DNA from: CAZHTS01 sp964535315
GTDB taxonomy: Bacteria; Chloroflexota; Anaerolineae; Anaerolineales; Anaerolineaceae
DNA length: 64,000 nt
Assembly: GCA_964535315.1 (NCBI GenBank)
Contig: CAZHTS010000007.1
Coordinates: forward strand, 30,813 to 94,812
Reading direction: 5' to 3'
The stretch's first letter is position 1. Each line of letters starts with the position of its first letter. Made by a program: the position numbers and the translations under genes. Positions 8,724 to 16,439 of this stretch are shown here, one piece after another. Below the pieces are notes generated by a model. The model was not told the DNA's origin and did no database searches. It saw only the letters and a list, made by a program, of their open reading frames with translations.

Positions 8724-9749
8724 ATGGATGATCCTGTTCCCGATTTTTTTTATGCGGCCTGCGAGGCGCGTTTTCCCCTGCTGGTAGAACCGCACCGGCA
8801 GGCGCTGCGGCTGTTTAACGGTTTCTTCGAGGGCTGTCCCGATTTGCTGGTCGATGTGTATGGCCGGACGCTGGTGCTGTACAACTACGCCGCCGAACCG
8901 GCGGCGCTCGATCCGTTGTTGCAGGCGGCGCAGGATTGGCTGTTGGCGCGCCTGCCCTGGGTGCAGGCGGTGCTGGTCAAGACCCGTCACGCCGCTGACG
9001 AGGCATCCCGGCGCGGTGTGCTGCGCCTGGGCGCCGCGCCCGACCGGCAGGTGGACGAATACGGTGTGGCGTATGCGCTTGATTTGCAGATGAACCAGGA
9101 CGCCGGCCTGTACCTGGACACCCGCCTGCTGCGCCAGTGGCTGCGGCACAACCTGTCAGGGCGGACGGTGTTGAACACCTTTGCCTACACCGGCAGCCTG
9201 GGGGTGGCGGCGTTGGCGGGCGGCGCCCGGCAGGTGGTGCAGACCGATCTCAGCCGCCGTTTTCTCGAGTTGGGGCGCGCCTCGTACCGGCTCAACGGGT
9301 TGTCTGCGGCGGCGGGCGATTTCATCGCCGGCGATTTCTTCGCCGTTGCGGCGCGCCTGCGCCGCCAGGGGGCGCTGTTCGACTGCGTCATCCTGGATGC
9401 GCCGCTGTTTGCCGTGACCCGCGGCGGCACGGTGGATTTGTTGCAGCGCTTTGACCGTCTGTTGAACAAGGCGCGCCCGTTGGTGGCGCACAATGGGTAT
9501 CTGGTGGCGATCAACAACGCCGTGTTTTTGAGCGGAGCAGATTACCAGGGCGCGCTCGAACGCCTGTGCGCCGGCGGGTATATGCAGATCGAGACGTTCC
9601 TGCCCGTTCCTGAGGACATCACCGGGTATGCGCACACACGCTGCCTGGCGCCGCCGGTTGACCCGGCGCCGTTCAACCACGCCACCAAAATAGCCGTCTT
9701 GCGTTTGCAGCGCAAGGATGAGGCCGGCGCGCCGGCAAAAAATGGGTGA
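8724..9749 (+). CDS. RlmI-like class I SAM-dependent methyltransferase
   Basis: The 341-residue protein matches the C-terminal two thirds of RlmI/RlmK-type rRNA methyltransferases: 'VDVYGRTLVLYNYA', 'VDEYGVAYALDLQMNQDAGLYLDTR' and the SAM-binding 'LNTFAYTGSLGVAALAGGA', then 'QTDLSRRFLELGRASYRLNGL'. The usual catalytic-loop motif D-P-P-x-F reads D-A-P-L-F here ('ILDAPLFA'), a notable change. RlmI methylates C5 of a 23S rRNA cytosine; the substrate here is unproven. No PUA domain is present at the N-terminus. The start codon lacks a strong ribosome site, consistent with a leaderless message. Confidence 0.75.
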   Translation: MDDPVPDFFYAACEARFPLLVEPHRQALRLFNGFFEGCPDLLVDVYGRTLVLYNYAAEPAALDPLLQAAQDWLLARLPWVQAVLVKTRHAADEASRRGVLRLGAAPDRQVDEYGVAYALDLQMNQDAGLYLDTRLLRQWLRHNLSGRTVLNTFAYTGSLGVAALAGGARQVVQTDLSRRFLELGRASYRLNGLSAAAGDFIAGDFFAVAARLRRQGALFDCVILDAPLFAVTRGGTVDLLQRFDRLLNKARPLVAHNGYLVAINNAVFLSGADYQGALERLCAGGYMQIETFLPVPEDITGYAHTRCLAPPVDPAPFNHATKIAVLRLQRKDEAGAPAKNG

Positions 9750-9815
9750 CTTCCCCGCTGTTTGGCGATCACAGCAGGCAGCTAAGCGGCATTAACAAGC
9801 CGGGTAGGTGGCGCC

Positions 9816-9850
9816 TTAAAAACAACTGGGCGGCTGTCAAGGCCGCCCAG
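9816..9850 (-). terminator. Intrinsic terminator (minus strand)
   Basis: Arms CTGGGCGGC (9826-9834) and GCCGCCCAG (9842-9850) form a 9-bp stem with a 7-nt loop. On the minus strand it is followed by a short T-rich run. Confidence 0.65.
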
Positions 9851-9872
9851 CTTGTCAGAGGTATACCTGGAA

Positions 9873-9950
9873 TTACGGTTCAAAGTTGAAGGTGGCGATC
9901 ACCTGTTCGGCCTGCGGCAGCAGTTCGTCAAATTTTGTATCGTCAGACAT
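9873..9950 (-). CDS. Putative 25-residue microprotein between two terminators
   Basis: An ATG at 9950 preceded by GAGG (spacer about 5) opens a 26-codon frame ending in TAA at 9873. The peptide is acidic, starts MSDDTKFDEL and ends TFNFEP, with no Cys or membrane segment. It lies after the terminator of the substrate-binding lipoprotein gene and before a second terminator on the same strand, as a small gene or read-through product would. No family is recognised and chance occurrence is possible at this length. Confidence 0.4.
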   Translation of the reverse strand: MSDDTKFDELLPQAEQVIATFNFEP

Positions 9951-9958
9951 AGGTTCCT

Positions 9959-9993
9959 CAAAAAATGGGCGGGCCACGAACTGGTGGCCCGCC
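9959..9993 (-). terminator. Intrinsic terminator of the peptidase/lipoprotein operon
   Basis: Arms GGCGGGCCAC (9968-9977) and GTGGCCCGCC (9984-9993) make a 10-bp stem with a 6-nt loop. Read on the minus strand it is followed by a run of T. It sits 43 bp after the stop at 10037. Confidence 0.85.
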
Positions 9994-10036
9994 GGATAGG
10001 GTAGCTAGAGAGGCCGAAAGAAGAAGATCGACCGGG

Positions 10037-12214
10037 TCAGTTTTCGAGTTGGAGTTCCGGATCGATGATGATGCCGATGGGGGCGAGGGTGAAGCCCTTG
10101 ACGCGCGGGTTGACGAGCACAGCCTTGATGGAATGGATCAACGGAGCGGCGTAGTATTGTCCAAGCACGCGCTCTTCGGCTTGCTGGTAGAGCGCCAGCC
10201 GTTTGGCGGGATCCATTTCCACGTCGGCCTGGTCGAGTAACTGATCCAGATCGGCGTCCGAAAGCCCGGACAGGTTGAATTCACTGCCCGTATGGAACAG
10301 CACCTTAAGGAAGTTTTCCGGGTCGGGGTAATCGGCGCACCACGAGAAGTTGCTGATGTGGCCGGGCTGCGCGTGCATTTTATCGTTGTAGGTATCGGGG
10401 TCGATGTATTGCACCTGGACGTTGACCCCCAGATTCTTCTTCCACATGTCGGTCAGGATCGAGACGGACTTGGGTCGCGTGTCGCCGCGCCCCGCCACAG
10501 CGTAGATGATGGGCGGCAGTTTGCCTTTGTATTTCGATTCGGCCAACAACTGGCGGGCGGCGTTGGCGTCGTGGTTGACGGTGGGCAGGTCTTCACGGTA
10601 ACCGGGCATGCCGGGCGGCAGGATGCTGTAGGCGGCGAGATCGAGCCCGCCTGCTATCTGGCTGGCGTAAGCCTGCGGGTCAGTGGCCATGACGAAGGCC
10701 TGGCGCACCTTGGGGTCGTCGAATGGGGCGCGTTCCGGGGAGAAGCGGACGAAGGAGGTACACATGGACGGGGTACTGTGATAATCCTTGTTGAGCGGGT
10801 CGTCGGGTTTGCTCACCCGTTCTATTTCTTCGGCGTTCAGGTCGAGGATGTCCAACGAGCCCTCTTCGTACAGGCTGATGGGGGATCCGCCGGCCTTCAT
10901 CTGGAACAGCATGTAGCGGATGGCGGGCTGCTTGAAGAAGTTGGTGTTGCGCTCAAAGATCAGATATTTTTCTTTCTCCCATTGTTTGATCTGGTACGGG
11001 CCAGAGGGGTTGGGCTTGAGCATCCACTCTTTCTCGTCTTTCTCGATCTGACTGACATCGATCACCATGGCGGTGGGGTAGGTGATCTTGGCCAGGAAAT
11101 AAGGCCGCGGGCCGACCAGGGTCACCTGCAGGGTGCGCTCATCGATGACTTTGACGCCGCTGATTTCGTCGGCTTTGCCGTCCAGGCGCTCTTGAACGCC
11201 GTTAATGTCACCCAGGTAGCTGTTGGCCAGGGTCGATTTGGTCTTGGGGTCGCATACATATTCCCAGCTATCCTTGACGCTTTGCGCGGTGAGCGGCTTG
11301 CCATCGCCAAATTTCAGCCCGGACCGCAGGGTGAAGGTGTAGACCTTGCCGTCGGCGCTGATTTCCCATTTCTCGGCCAGGTAGGGCGCCACCTGGAGTT
11401 GAGTATCCAGGCGCACCAGACCGGCGTAGATCAGGCCAATGTAATTGCCGGCCGAGCCGGTGGTGCTGGCCACATCCAGGTCTTTTTTGTCCGGTTCACC
11501 GCCTAACTGGACGAGGGTTTGTTCGCGCGGCAGTCCGTAGGGCTGCGGCTTGAACAGGCGAACACTGGCGAACACGCGCTGCAGGGTTTTTTCGCGCTGT
11601 TTCAGTTCGTTTCCCTTGCCGAGCAGGAAGAAGTAATAGCCGCGTTTCTCTTTGCTGGTGTAAATAACCCAACCTTCGGCCATGTTGTTGGCTATCGAGA
11701 GGCGCGCCCGCGGCGCGCGGACGCCGTCGGCCAGTTCAATTTCGTCCTCTTCTGTAACCTGGGTATTCACGTTGTTGTCGCCAAAAAAGATCTCCCGGTA
11801 TTCTTTGACGGCTTCATCCAGGGTCTTGGGCTTATCCTGGGCTTCGCTGTACATAAAGATGGCCATTTGCTGCGAAACCCGCAATACTATGGAGTAAGGG
11901 CTTTCGCTCATTTCCCAGGCGGCGGGATAGGTCAGCGAGAAGCCGGCGTTGAAGTGGTTGTAGAAGCCCGGCGGGGTGGCGGTGGGGGTGGGTTCCTCGG
12001 TGGGGGTGGCCGTAGGTGCGGGGGTCTCGGTGGCGGTGGGGGTCAGGCTGGGGGCGGGCGTGGCGGTATCGACCGGCGCCGGGGTGTTGGTAACGGTGGG
12101 GCTGGCGGTTTCCTGGGCCCGGTTGAGCATCTGACAGCCGCTCAGGCCAAAAATTTGCACAAGGATCAGCAGCCCCGTCAGCAGTTTGAAGATGGGTGAG
12201 GATGAGGGTTTCAT
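10037..12214 (-). CDS. Lipoprotein: PsbP-like domain fused to family 5 (peptide/nickel) ABC substrate-binding protein
   Basis: A signal peptide with lipobox L-S-G-C (Cys27) is followed by a Pro/Thr linker to about residue 85. A PsbP-like domain (about 90-215, 'FNAGFSLTYPAAWEMS') comes next, then a full SBP_bac_5 domain (about 230-725) with 'YLAEKWEISADGKVYTFTLR' and 'FGDGKPLTAQSVKDSWEY', the family signature. Such proteins capture peptides or similar solutes outside the membrane and hand them to a permease. No permease or ATPase gene is adjacent, so it is an orphan. The gene starts 11 nt after the upstream peptidase gene and is presumably cotranscribed with it. The fusion of the two folds in one lipoprotein is unusual. 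Confidence 0.85.
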   Translation of the reverse strand: MKPSSSPIFKLLTGLLILVQIFGLSGCQMLNRAQETASPTVTNTPAPVDTATPAPSLTPTATETPAPTATPTEEPTPTATPPGFYNHFNAGFSLTYPAAWEMSESPYSIVLRVSQQMAIFMYSEAQDKPKTLDEAVKEYREIFFGDNNVNTQVTEEDEIELADGVRAPRARLSIANNMAEGWVIYTSKEKRGYYFFLLGKGNELKQREKTLQRVFASVRLFKPQPYGLPREQTLVQLGGEPDKKDLDVASTTGSAGNYIGLIYAGLVRLDTQLQVAPYLAEKWEISADGKVYTFTLRSGLKFGDGKPLTAQSVKDSWEYVCDPKTKSTLANSYLGDINGVQERLDGKADEISGVKVIDERTLQVTLVGPRPYFLAKITYPTAMVIDVSQIEKDEKEWMLKPNPSGPYQIKQWEKEKYLIFERNTNFFKQPAIRYMLFQMKAGGSPISLYEEGSLDILDLNAEEIERVSKPDDPLNKDYHSTPSMCTSFVRFSPERAPFDDPKVRQAFVMATDPQAYASQIAGGLDLAAYSILPPGMPGYREDLPTVNHDANAARQLLAESKYKGKLPPIIYAVAGRGDTRPKSVSILTDMWKKNLGVNVQVQYIDPDTYNDKMHAQPGHISNFSWCADYPDPENFLKVLFHTGSEFNLSGLSDADLDQLLDQADVEMDPAKRLALYQQAEERVLGQYYAAPLIHSIKAVLVNPRVKGFTLAPIGIIIDPELQLEN

Positions 12215-12225
12215 GGGAGACCTTT

Positions 12226-13635
12226 CTATGTGTTTTTCTTGAAGATGCGTAAGGCGATGAACAGGATCAGCACCAACAGGATGGCCGCCCCGGCCAGGCC
12301 AATGCCGATGAGCAGGGAGGCGATGGGCATACGGGTTGCGCCGTTATTCGCGGCGGTCGTTTCCACCGGGGGGGGCGGGTTTGTGCTGGTAATAACCGGG
12401 GTGATGATACGATCGTGCGGCTGTGGGGTGGCGGTGGCTGTGGCCTGCTGCACCGCCTGGGTGTACAGCGCCAGGGTAGGGATGGCGGTGCGTTTTTTGG
12501 GCGGCTGGGTGGCGACCGGCGTCGCCGGCGTCGGCGCTTCACCGAAGTTGAGCGAGGCGCGCCAGGTCTTATCCAGTCCGTCAGCGTCCAGCCCGTAGGT
12601 GTAGCGCAGCGCCAGGTCGTAGCGTTGGCCGTCGCGCACCCGCACCAGCATTTCGTCCAGTTTTTTGGGGCCGAAGGTCTTGATCATGTATTGCACCACT
12701 GCGCCGCTGTGATCGTAGGACAGATTGGCGCGCCCGGCGTTGGCCGGAAAACCGTCGTTGAGCGTGGCCAGTGAGGGCAGGTTGTCACTGCGCAGGGCGT
12801 CGAGCAGTCTTTGCCGGGCGCGCGAATCATTGGCGCCCTCGGAATACACTGCCAGGCCCTCGTTGAGCCAGGTCGGCACGCTGTTTTGCTGGCAGTTATA
12901 GATGCGCTGTTCCAGCAACAGGTGAGCGATCTCGTGCGGCACCACCTCGCGGATCCAATCGTCCTGCCCGGGCGCGATGCCTATCAGGATCAGGCTGTAT
13001 TCCGGATAAGCCACGCCGCCGGCCCAATCGGGCAGGTTGTTCATGATCTCGACAATTTCTTCGCTGCTGGGATAGATCAACAGGCGCATTGGGCGAGGGG
13101 CGGTGACGCCGGCTTCTTTTGCCAGCCGTTCGGTACTCAGGCGGGCCTGCGCCAGGATGCTGGCGCCGAACTGTTCGCTGCCTTTGGCCCACAAAACGGT
13201 GATATCTCCTGCGCTGCGCGTAAACCATTTGTGGTTGCTGTCTTCGATGATGTAGGTCTGGCGCTCGGTGGTGATCTCGCTGCCGTCGTCATCACGGATG
13301 TGCCACTGCCACCAGATTTCTACGCCCGGCGGCAGATAATAACCGTGGTCACGGTCCCAGGTCCAACTGAGCGATACCGACGTGCCCGGTTCAAATTCCA
13401 GCTCCTGGTGCGCTTCGCCGCTGATACAGGTCTGGTCGCTGACGCCGTAGATCAGGGTAACTTCTTTGATTTTGGCGGCGCTGCTGGCCTTGATCTCAAA
13501 ATCCAGGCTCTTGGGGAAGTTCAAGTCGACGCGGTTTTGTTGTACGTCGATGCCCGTGGCGGCCTGGCCGGGGAAAGGATTCCCAAAGACAAAAAGTATG
13601 GTGATGAGGATCGCAATTTGAAGTCGTTTGTGCAT
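12226..13635 (-). CDS. Secreted, membrane-anchored gluzincin metallopeptidase (peptidase MA-like)
   Basis: The 469-residue protein has a signal peptide ending near 'PFPGQAATG', a beta-rich region to about 150, then a catalytic domain with 'VPHEIAHLLLEQ' (HExxH zinc site) and 'WLNEGLAVYSEG' downstream, where Glu is the third ligand. This is the peptidase MA-like pattern. A Pro/Thr linker and a C-terminal membrane helix (about 435-460) followed by 'RIFKKNT' anchor it facing outward. ATG 13635 follows AAAGTGGG; an in-frame TTG 18 nt upstream is less likely. It heads an operon with the substrate-binding lipoprotein, suggesting peptide generation followed by capture, which is inference. Confidence 0.85.
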   Translation of the reverse strand: MHKRLQIAILITILFVFGNPFPGQAATGIDVQQNRVDLNFPKSLDFEIKASSAAKIKEVTLIYGVSDQTCISGEAHQELEFEPGTSVSLSWTWDRDHGYYLPPGVEIWWQWHIRDDDGSEITTERQTYIIEDSNHKWFTRSAGDITVLWAKGSEQFGASILAQARLSTERLAKEAGVTAPRPMRLLIYPSSEEIVEIMNNLPDWAGGVAYPEYSLILIGIAPGQDDWIREVVPHEIAHLLLEQRIYNCQQNSVPTWLNEGLAVYSEGANDSRARQRLLDALRSDNLPSLATLNDGFPANAGRANLSYDHSGAVVQYMIKTFGPKKLDEMLVRVRDGQRYDLALRYTYGLDADGLDKTWRASLNFGEAPTPATPVATQPPKKRTAIPTLALYTQAVQQATATATPQPHDRIITPVITSTNPPPPVETTAANNGATRMPIASLLIGIGLAGAAILLVLILFIALRIFKKNT

Positions 13636-13973
13636 GTGTACCCACTTTGACAAAAACGTTGCAATTTTGTTGCAATGATGGCATTATACCCCGAATATTG
13701 CTTTTCTGCGCACCCAGATCACGCCCGGGTAGAAAATATGTTCCCTGGACGAGTCGTGCAACGAGATGGGATTGCTTTCGTATATAATGTAAACGGTTAT
13801 GCGCTCAAAATGGGGCGCATATCGTGGTGAGGTGGTCGCCCGATGAAGTCCATCCCCTGGCCCCTTTCCGGTTGGAAGGAAGAAAGGAATTGGGGCTGGT
13901 AATTCTGTATCCATGCGGGCCCACCCGGATCAAAAAAATGTGCAAAAAACAAGAAACAGGTGTGGAGGGTAAT
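13636..13973. promoter_or_regulatory. Divergent intergenic region with promoter elements for both directions
   Basis: A minus-strand TATAAT (13688-13683) lies 48 bp before the peptidase start. A plus-strand TATAAT (13783-13788) precedes a leader of about 180 nt before the LiaF/PspC-type cluster. Neither has a strong -35 at 17 bp. No gene or clear riboswitch is seen in the long leader. Confidence 0.4.
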
Positions 13974-14486
13974 ATGGATCGATCACAGCGGTCTCGTCTG
14001 GGGGTTGGTATTTTGTTGATCCTGTTCGGCGGCTGGTTGCTGGCCATCCGGGTGGTGCCTGGATTGGAGCGCCTGGTGCAGATTGAGATGTCCTGGCCGT
14101 TGATCGTCATTGGCGTGGGCGCCATGTTGTTCGTCATTGGGTTGTTGGTGGGCGCCCCGGGCATGGCTATCCCGGCCTGCATCGTCGGCGGGATCGGCGG
14201 TATCCTGTACTGGCAGACGTTGACCGGGCTTTGGGAGAGCTGGTCGTACGCCTGGGCGCTCATTCCGGGCTTTGTCGGCGTGGGCATCGTCCTGGCCGGG
14301 GTGATGGGCGGCGCCTGGGCTCAGGCGCGGCGCGGCCTGGATCTGATCCTGACCAGCCTGGTACTCTTCCTGTTGTTTGCCACCCTGATGGGCGGCATGA
14401 ACTGGTTGGGGATCTACAGCCCGCTGCTGCTGGTGGCGGCAGGCATTTTGCTGCTGGTGCGTTCCTTTTTTCGCAAAGATCGTTAA
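13974..14486 (+). CDS. Polytopic membrane protein, first gene of LiaF/PspC-type cluster
   Basis: The 170-residue protein is almost all membrane: about six hydrophobic segments with short loops, opening 'RSRLGVGILLILFGGWLLAIRV', the DUF5668-like N-terminal hairpin shared with the next genes. ATG 13974 follows GGAGGG. It starts a head-to-tail series of five genes with gaps of 12-15 bp, all with a similar first helix. Function is unknown; related proteins in Firmicutes (LiaF family) sense envelope stress. Confidence 0.7.
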   Translation: MDRSQRSRLGVGILLILFGGWLLAIRVVPGLERLVQIEMSWPLIVIGVGAMLFVIGLLVGAPGMAIPACIVGGIGGILYWQTLTGLWESWSYAWALIPGFVGVGIVLAGVMGGAWAQARRGLDLILTSLVLFLLFATLMGGMNWLGIYSPLLLVAAGILLLVRSFFRKDR

Positions 14487-14501
14487 CTGCGGGAGGCAGG
14501 C

Positions 14502-15317
14502 ATGAGACGACGTTACGGTGAATTGGTGTGGGGCGTGTTGATCATTCTGGCGGGGATGCTGTTCCTGATGGATAACCTGGGGCTGCTGCCCGGCCGGGTC
14601 AGCGCCTGGCAATTGATCTTCCCGCTGGCGTTGGTGATCCTGGGGGCGTGGTTTATCCTGGGGCCGCTGCTTCTGCCGCGCACTCAGCCCGAAACACAGA
14701 CGTTGACGCTGCCGCTCGGGGCGCTGAGCGCGGCGGACGTGCGTTTCTTGCACGGCGCCGGGCGCCTGGAGGTACGCGCCCTGAACGACGCGGCCAATCT
14801 GCTCTCGGGCACCTTTGTGGGCGGGGTGGAATACCGGCTGGATGACAGCCTATCGCCGGCCAAAATCAAGCTCAAGGTGCCGGGCCACGACTGGTTTTTT
14901 GAACCCTGGCAGCCGCCTACCCCCGATGGGCTGCGCTGGGACGTGGCGTTGACGTCACGCATCCCGCTGCGGCTGCGTTTTAAGACCGGCGCCTGCCAGA
15001 GCTACCTGGACCTGAGCGATCTGCAGGTGAACGAACTGCGCCTGAGCACCGGCGCCAGTTCCAACGAATTGACTCTGCCCGCCCGGGCCGGTTATACCCG
15101 GGTCGAGATCGAAGCCGGGGTGGGTTCGGTGACGGTGCATTTTCCGGCCGGGGTGGCCGGACGTATCCATATGAGCGGCGGGATGGCGGCGGTCAACATC
15201 GACAGCGGACGTTTCCCACGCCAGGGCGAGGTTTACGAAAGCGCCGGGTTTGAAAGCGCCCCCAACCGGGCCGAGATTTTCATTCAGACCGGGGTCGGTT
15301 CGGTGCAGGTGAGTTAG
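14502..15317 (+). CDS. LiaF-like membrane protein with C-terminal adhesin-like beta domain
   Basis: The 271-residue protein has a DUF5668-type hairpin of membrane helices (about 8-26 and 35-58), then a soluble beta-rich domain from about 65. This domain has repeating 'RLSTGASSNELTLPA' and 'VEIEAGVGSVTVHFPAGVAGRIHMSGG' stretches. That arrangement resembles LiaF (cell-wall-active antibiotic response) and the 'toast-rack' beta-helix seen in PspC-family partners. The soluble part should lie outside. GGGAGG precedes the start. Exact function is not known. Confidence 0.75.
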   Translation: MRRRYGELVWGVLIILAGMLFLMDNLGLLPGRVSAWQLIFPLALVILGAWFILGPLLLPRTQPETQTLTLPLGALSAADVRFLHGAGRLEVRALNDAANLLSGTFVGGVEYRLDDSLSPAKIKLKVPGHDWFFEPWQPPTPDGLRWDVALTSRIPLRLRFKTGACQSYLDLSDLQVNELRLSTGASSNELTLPARAGYTRVEIEAGVGSVTVHFPAGVAGRIHMSGGMAAVNIDSGRFPRQGEVYESAGFESAPNRAEIFIQTGVGSVQVS

Positions 15318-15329
15318 AGGAGGGACTGC

Positions 15330-15968
15330 ATGTTCGAGGGAAACAGATTGCGCACCCTGTTGGGTGTGGTGATGTTGACGGCGGGGGTGCTTTTTCTGCT
15401 GCATAATCTGGGACTGCTGGTTCTGGGCGGCTGGGTGTGGGGGGTGGCGTTTATGGCCGGCGGGGCGATCTTTGGCTTCGTGCTGTTCCGGGATCGCGCC
15501 AACTGGTGGGCAGCCATCCCAGGGTGTGTTTTGCTCGCCATCGGCGCCCTGATCGTGTTCTCGGAACTGCCGCTCACCCGCCATCTGGCCGAACGTTTCG
15601 GCGGATCGTTGGTGTTGGGGGGCATCGGTCTGGGGTTCTGGGTGGTGTACCTGCTGGCGCCGGGCAACTGGTGGGCGATCATCCCCGGCGGGGTGATGTT
15701 TACCCTGGCCGGGATTGCCGGGCTGGGCGACGACGCCGAGCCGGCCTCGGGCGGCGTCTTCTTCCTCGGGTTGGCGGCGACCTTTGCGCTGGTGGCCATT
15801 CTACCGCGCCCGCAAATGAGGTGGCCGTGGATCCCGGCCGGCGTGCTGCTGGTGATGGGTGTGGGGCTGCTGCTGGCGTTTGCCGAGGCGTTTAATTATA
15901 TTTTCCCTGTGCTCCTGATCCTGGTCGGGGCATATCTGGCGCTGCGTTCGCTGCGCCGCTCATCGTAA
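15330..15968 (+). CDS. Multi-pass membrane protein, DUF5668-type
   Basis: The 212-residue protein has about eight hydrophobic segments arranged as repeats of a two-helix unit ('LLGVVMLTAGVLFLLHNLGLL', 'WWAAIPGCVLLAIGALIVF', 'WWAIIPGGVMFTLAGIAGL', 'WPWIPAGVLLVMGVGLLL'). The W-x-x-I/W-P-G motif recurs, which indicates internal duplication. GAGGAGGG precedes ATG 15330. It has no soluble domain. Its role is unknown; the neighbours point to an envelope-stress module. Confidence 0.7.
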   Translation: MFEGNRLRTLLGVVMLTAGVLFLLHNLGLLVLGGWVWGVAFMAGGAIFGFVLFRDRANWWAAIPGCVLLAIGALIVFSELPLTRHLAERFGGSLVLGGIGLGFWVVYLLAPGNWWAIIPGGVMFTLAGIAGLGDDAEPASGGVFFLGLAATFALVAILPRPQMRWPWIPAGVLLVMGVGLLLAFAEAFNYIFPVLLILVGAYLALRSLRRSS

Positions 15969-15980
15969 AGAGGTGAAGCA

Positions 15981-16424
15981 ATGCAGGCTCGTTTAACTCG
16001 TAGCAGCAGCGATAAGGTTCTGGCCGGGGTGTGCGGTGGGCTGGGGCATTATTTGGGGATCGATTCCAACGTGGTGCGGGTTTTCTTTATCATCCTGGCT
16101 ACCATCGAAGGAATCGGTTGGATGCTCTATTTTGTGCTGTGGCTTTTACTGCCGCGCCAGGACGACGTTCGGGGGGCGGATGCTTTTGGGGCCGGCGATT
16201 GGTCCGGGCGGATCGGGCGCATGGGCAGTGAGTTTTCGCAGGCATTACAGACCCCCCCGCTGCGCGCCCGGCTGTGGATTGGTGTGTTCCTGCTGGCGTT
16301 GGGCGTTTTTCTGGCGCTCAAGCAGTTCAACCTGTTTGCGTGGCTGGACGCCAACCTGTTGTGGGCAGTGGTTTTGATCATCGGCGGCGGCATTTTGCTG
16401 CTGCGCGCCGTTCAAAATAAATAG
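15981..16424 (+). CDS. PspC domain membrane protein
   Basis: Residues 1-60 are a typical PspC domain: 'LTRSSSDKVLAGVCGGLGHYLGIDSNVVRVFFIILA' followed by 'LYFVLWLLLP'. A second pair of helices (about 95-145) resembles the DUF5668 hairpin of the neighbours. PspC senses envelope damage in proteobacteria; in Gram-positives PspC-type proteins sit with LiaF-like genes. A clear AGAGGTGAA ribosome site supports ATG 15981. Confidence 0.85.
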   Translation: MQARLTRSSSDKVLAGVCGGLGHYLGIDSNVVRVFFIILATIEGIGWMLYFVLWLLLPRQDDVRGADAFGAGDWSGRIGRMGSEFSQALQTPPLRARLWIGVFLLALGVFLALKQFNLFAWLDANLLWAVVLIIGGGILLLRAVQNK

Positions 16425-16439
16425 AGAAAGAGAGACAAA

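Noticed and set aside
10292..11506. Long (404-codon) plus-strand frame
   Set aside because: It lies antisense to the substrate-binding lipoprotein gene in GC-rich DNA and shows no family motif.
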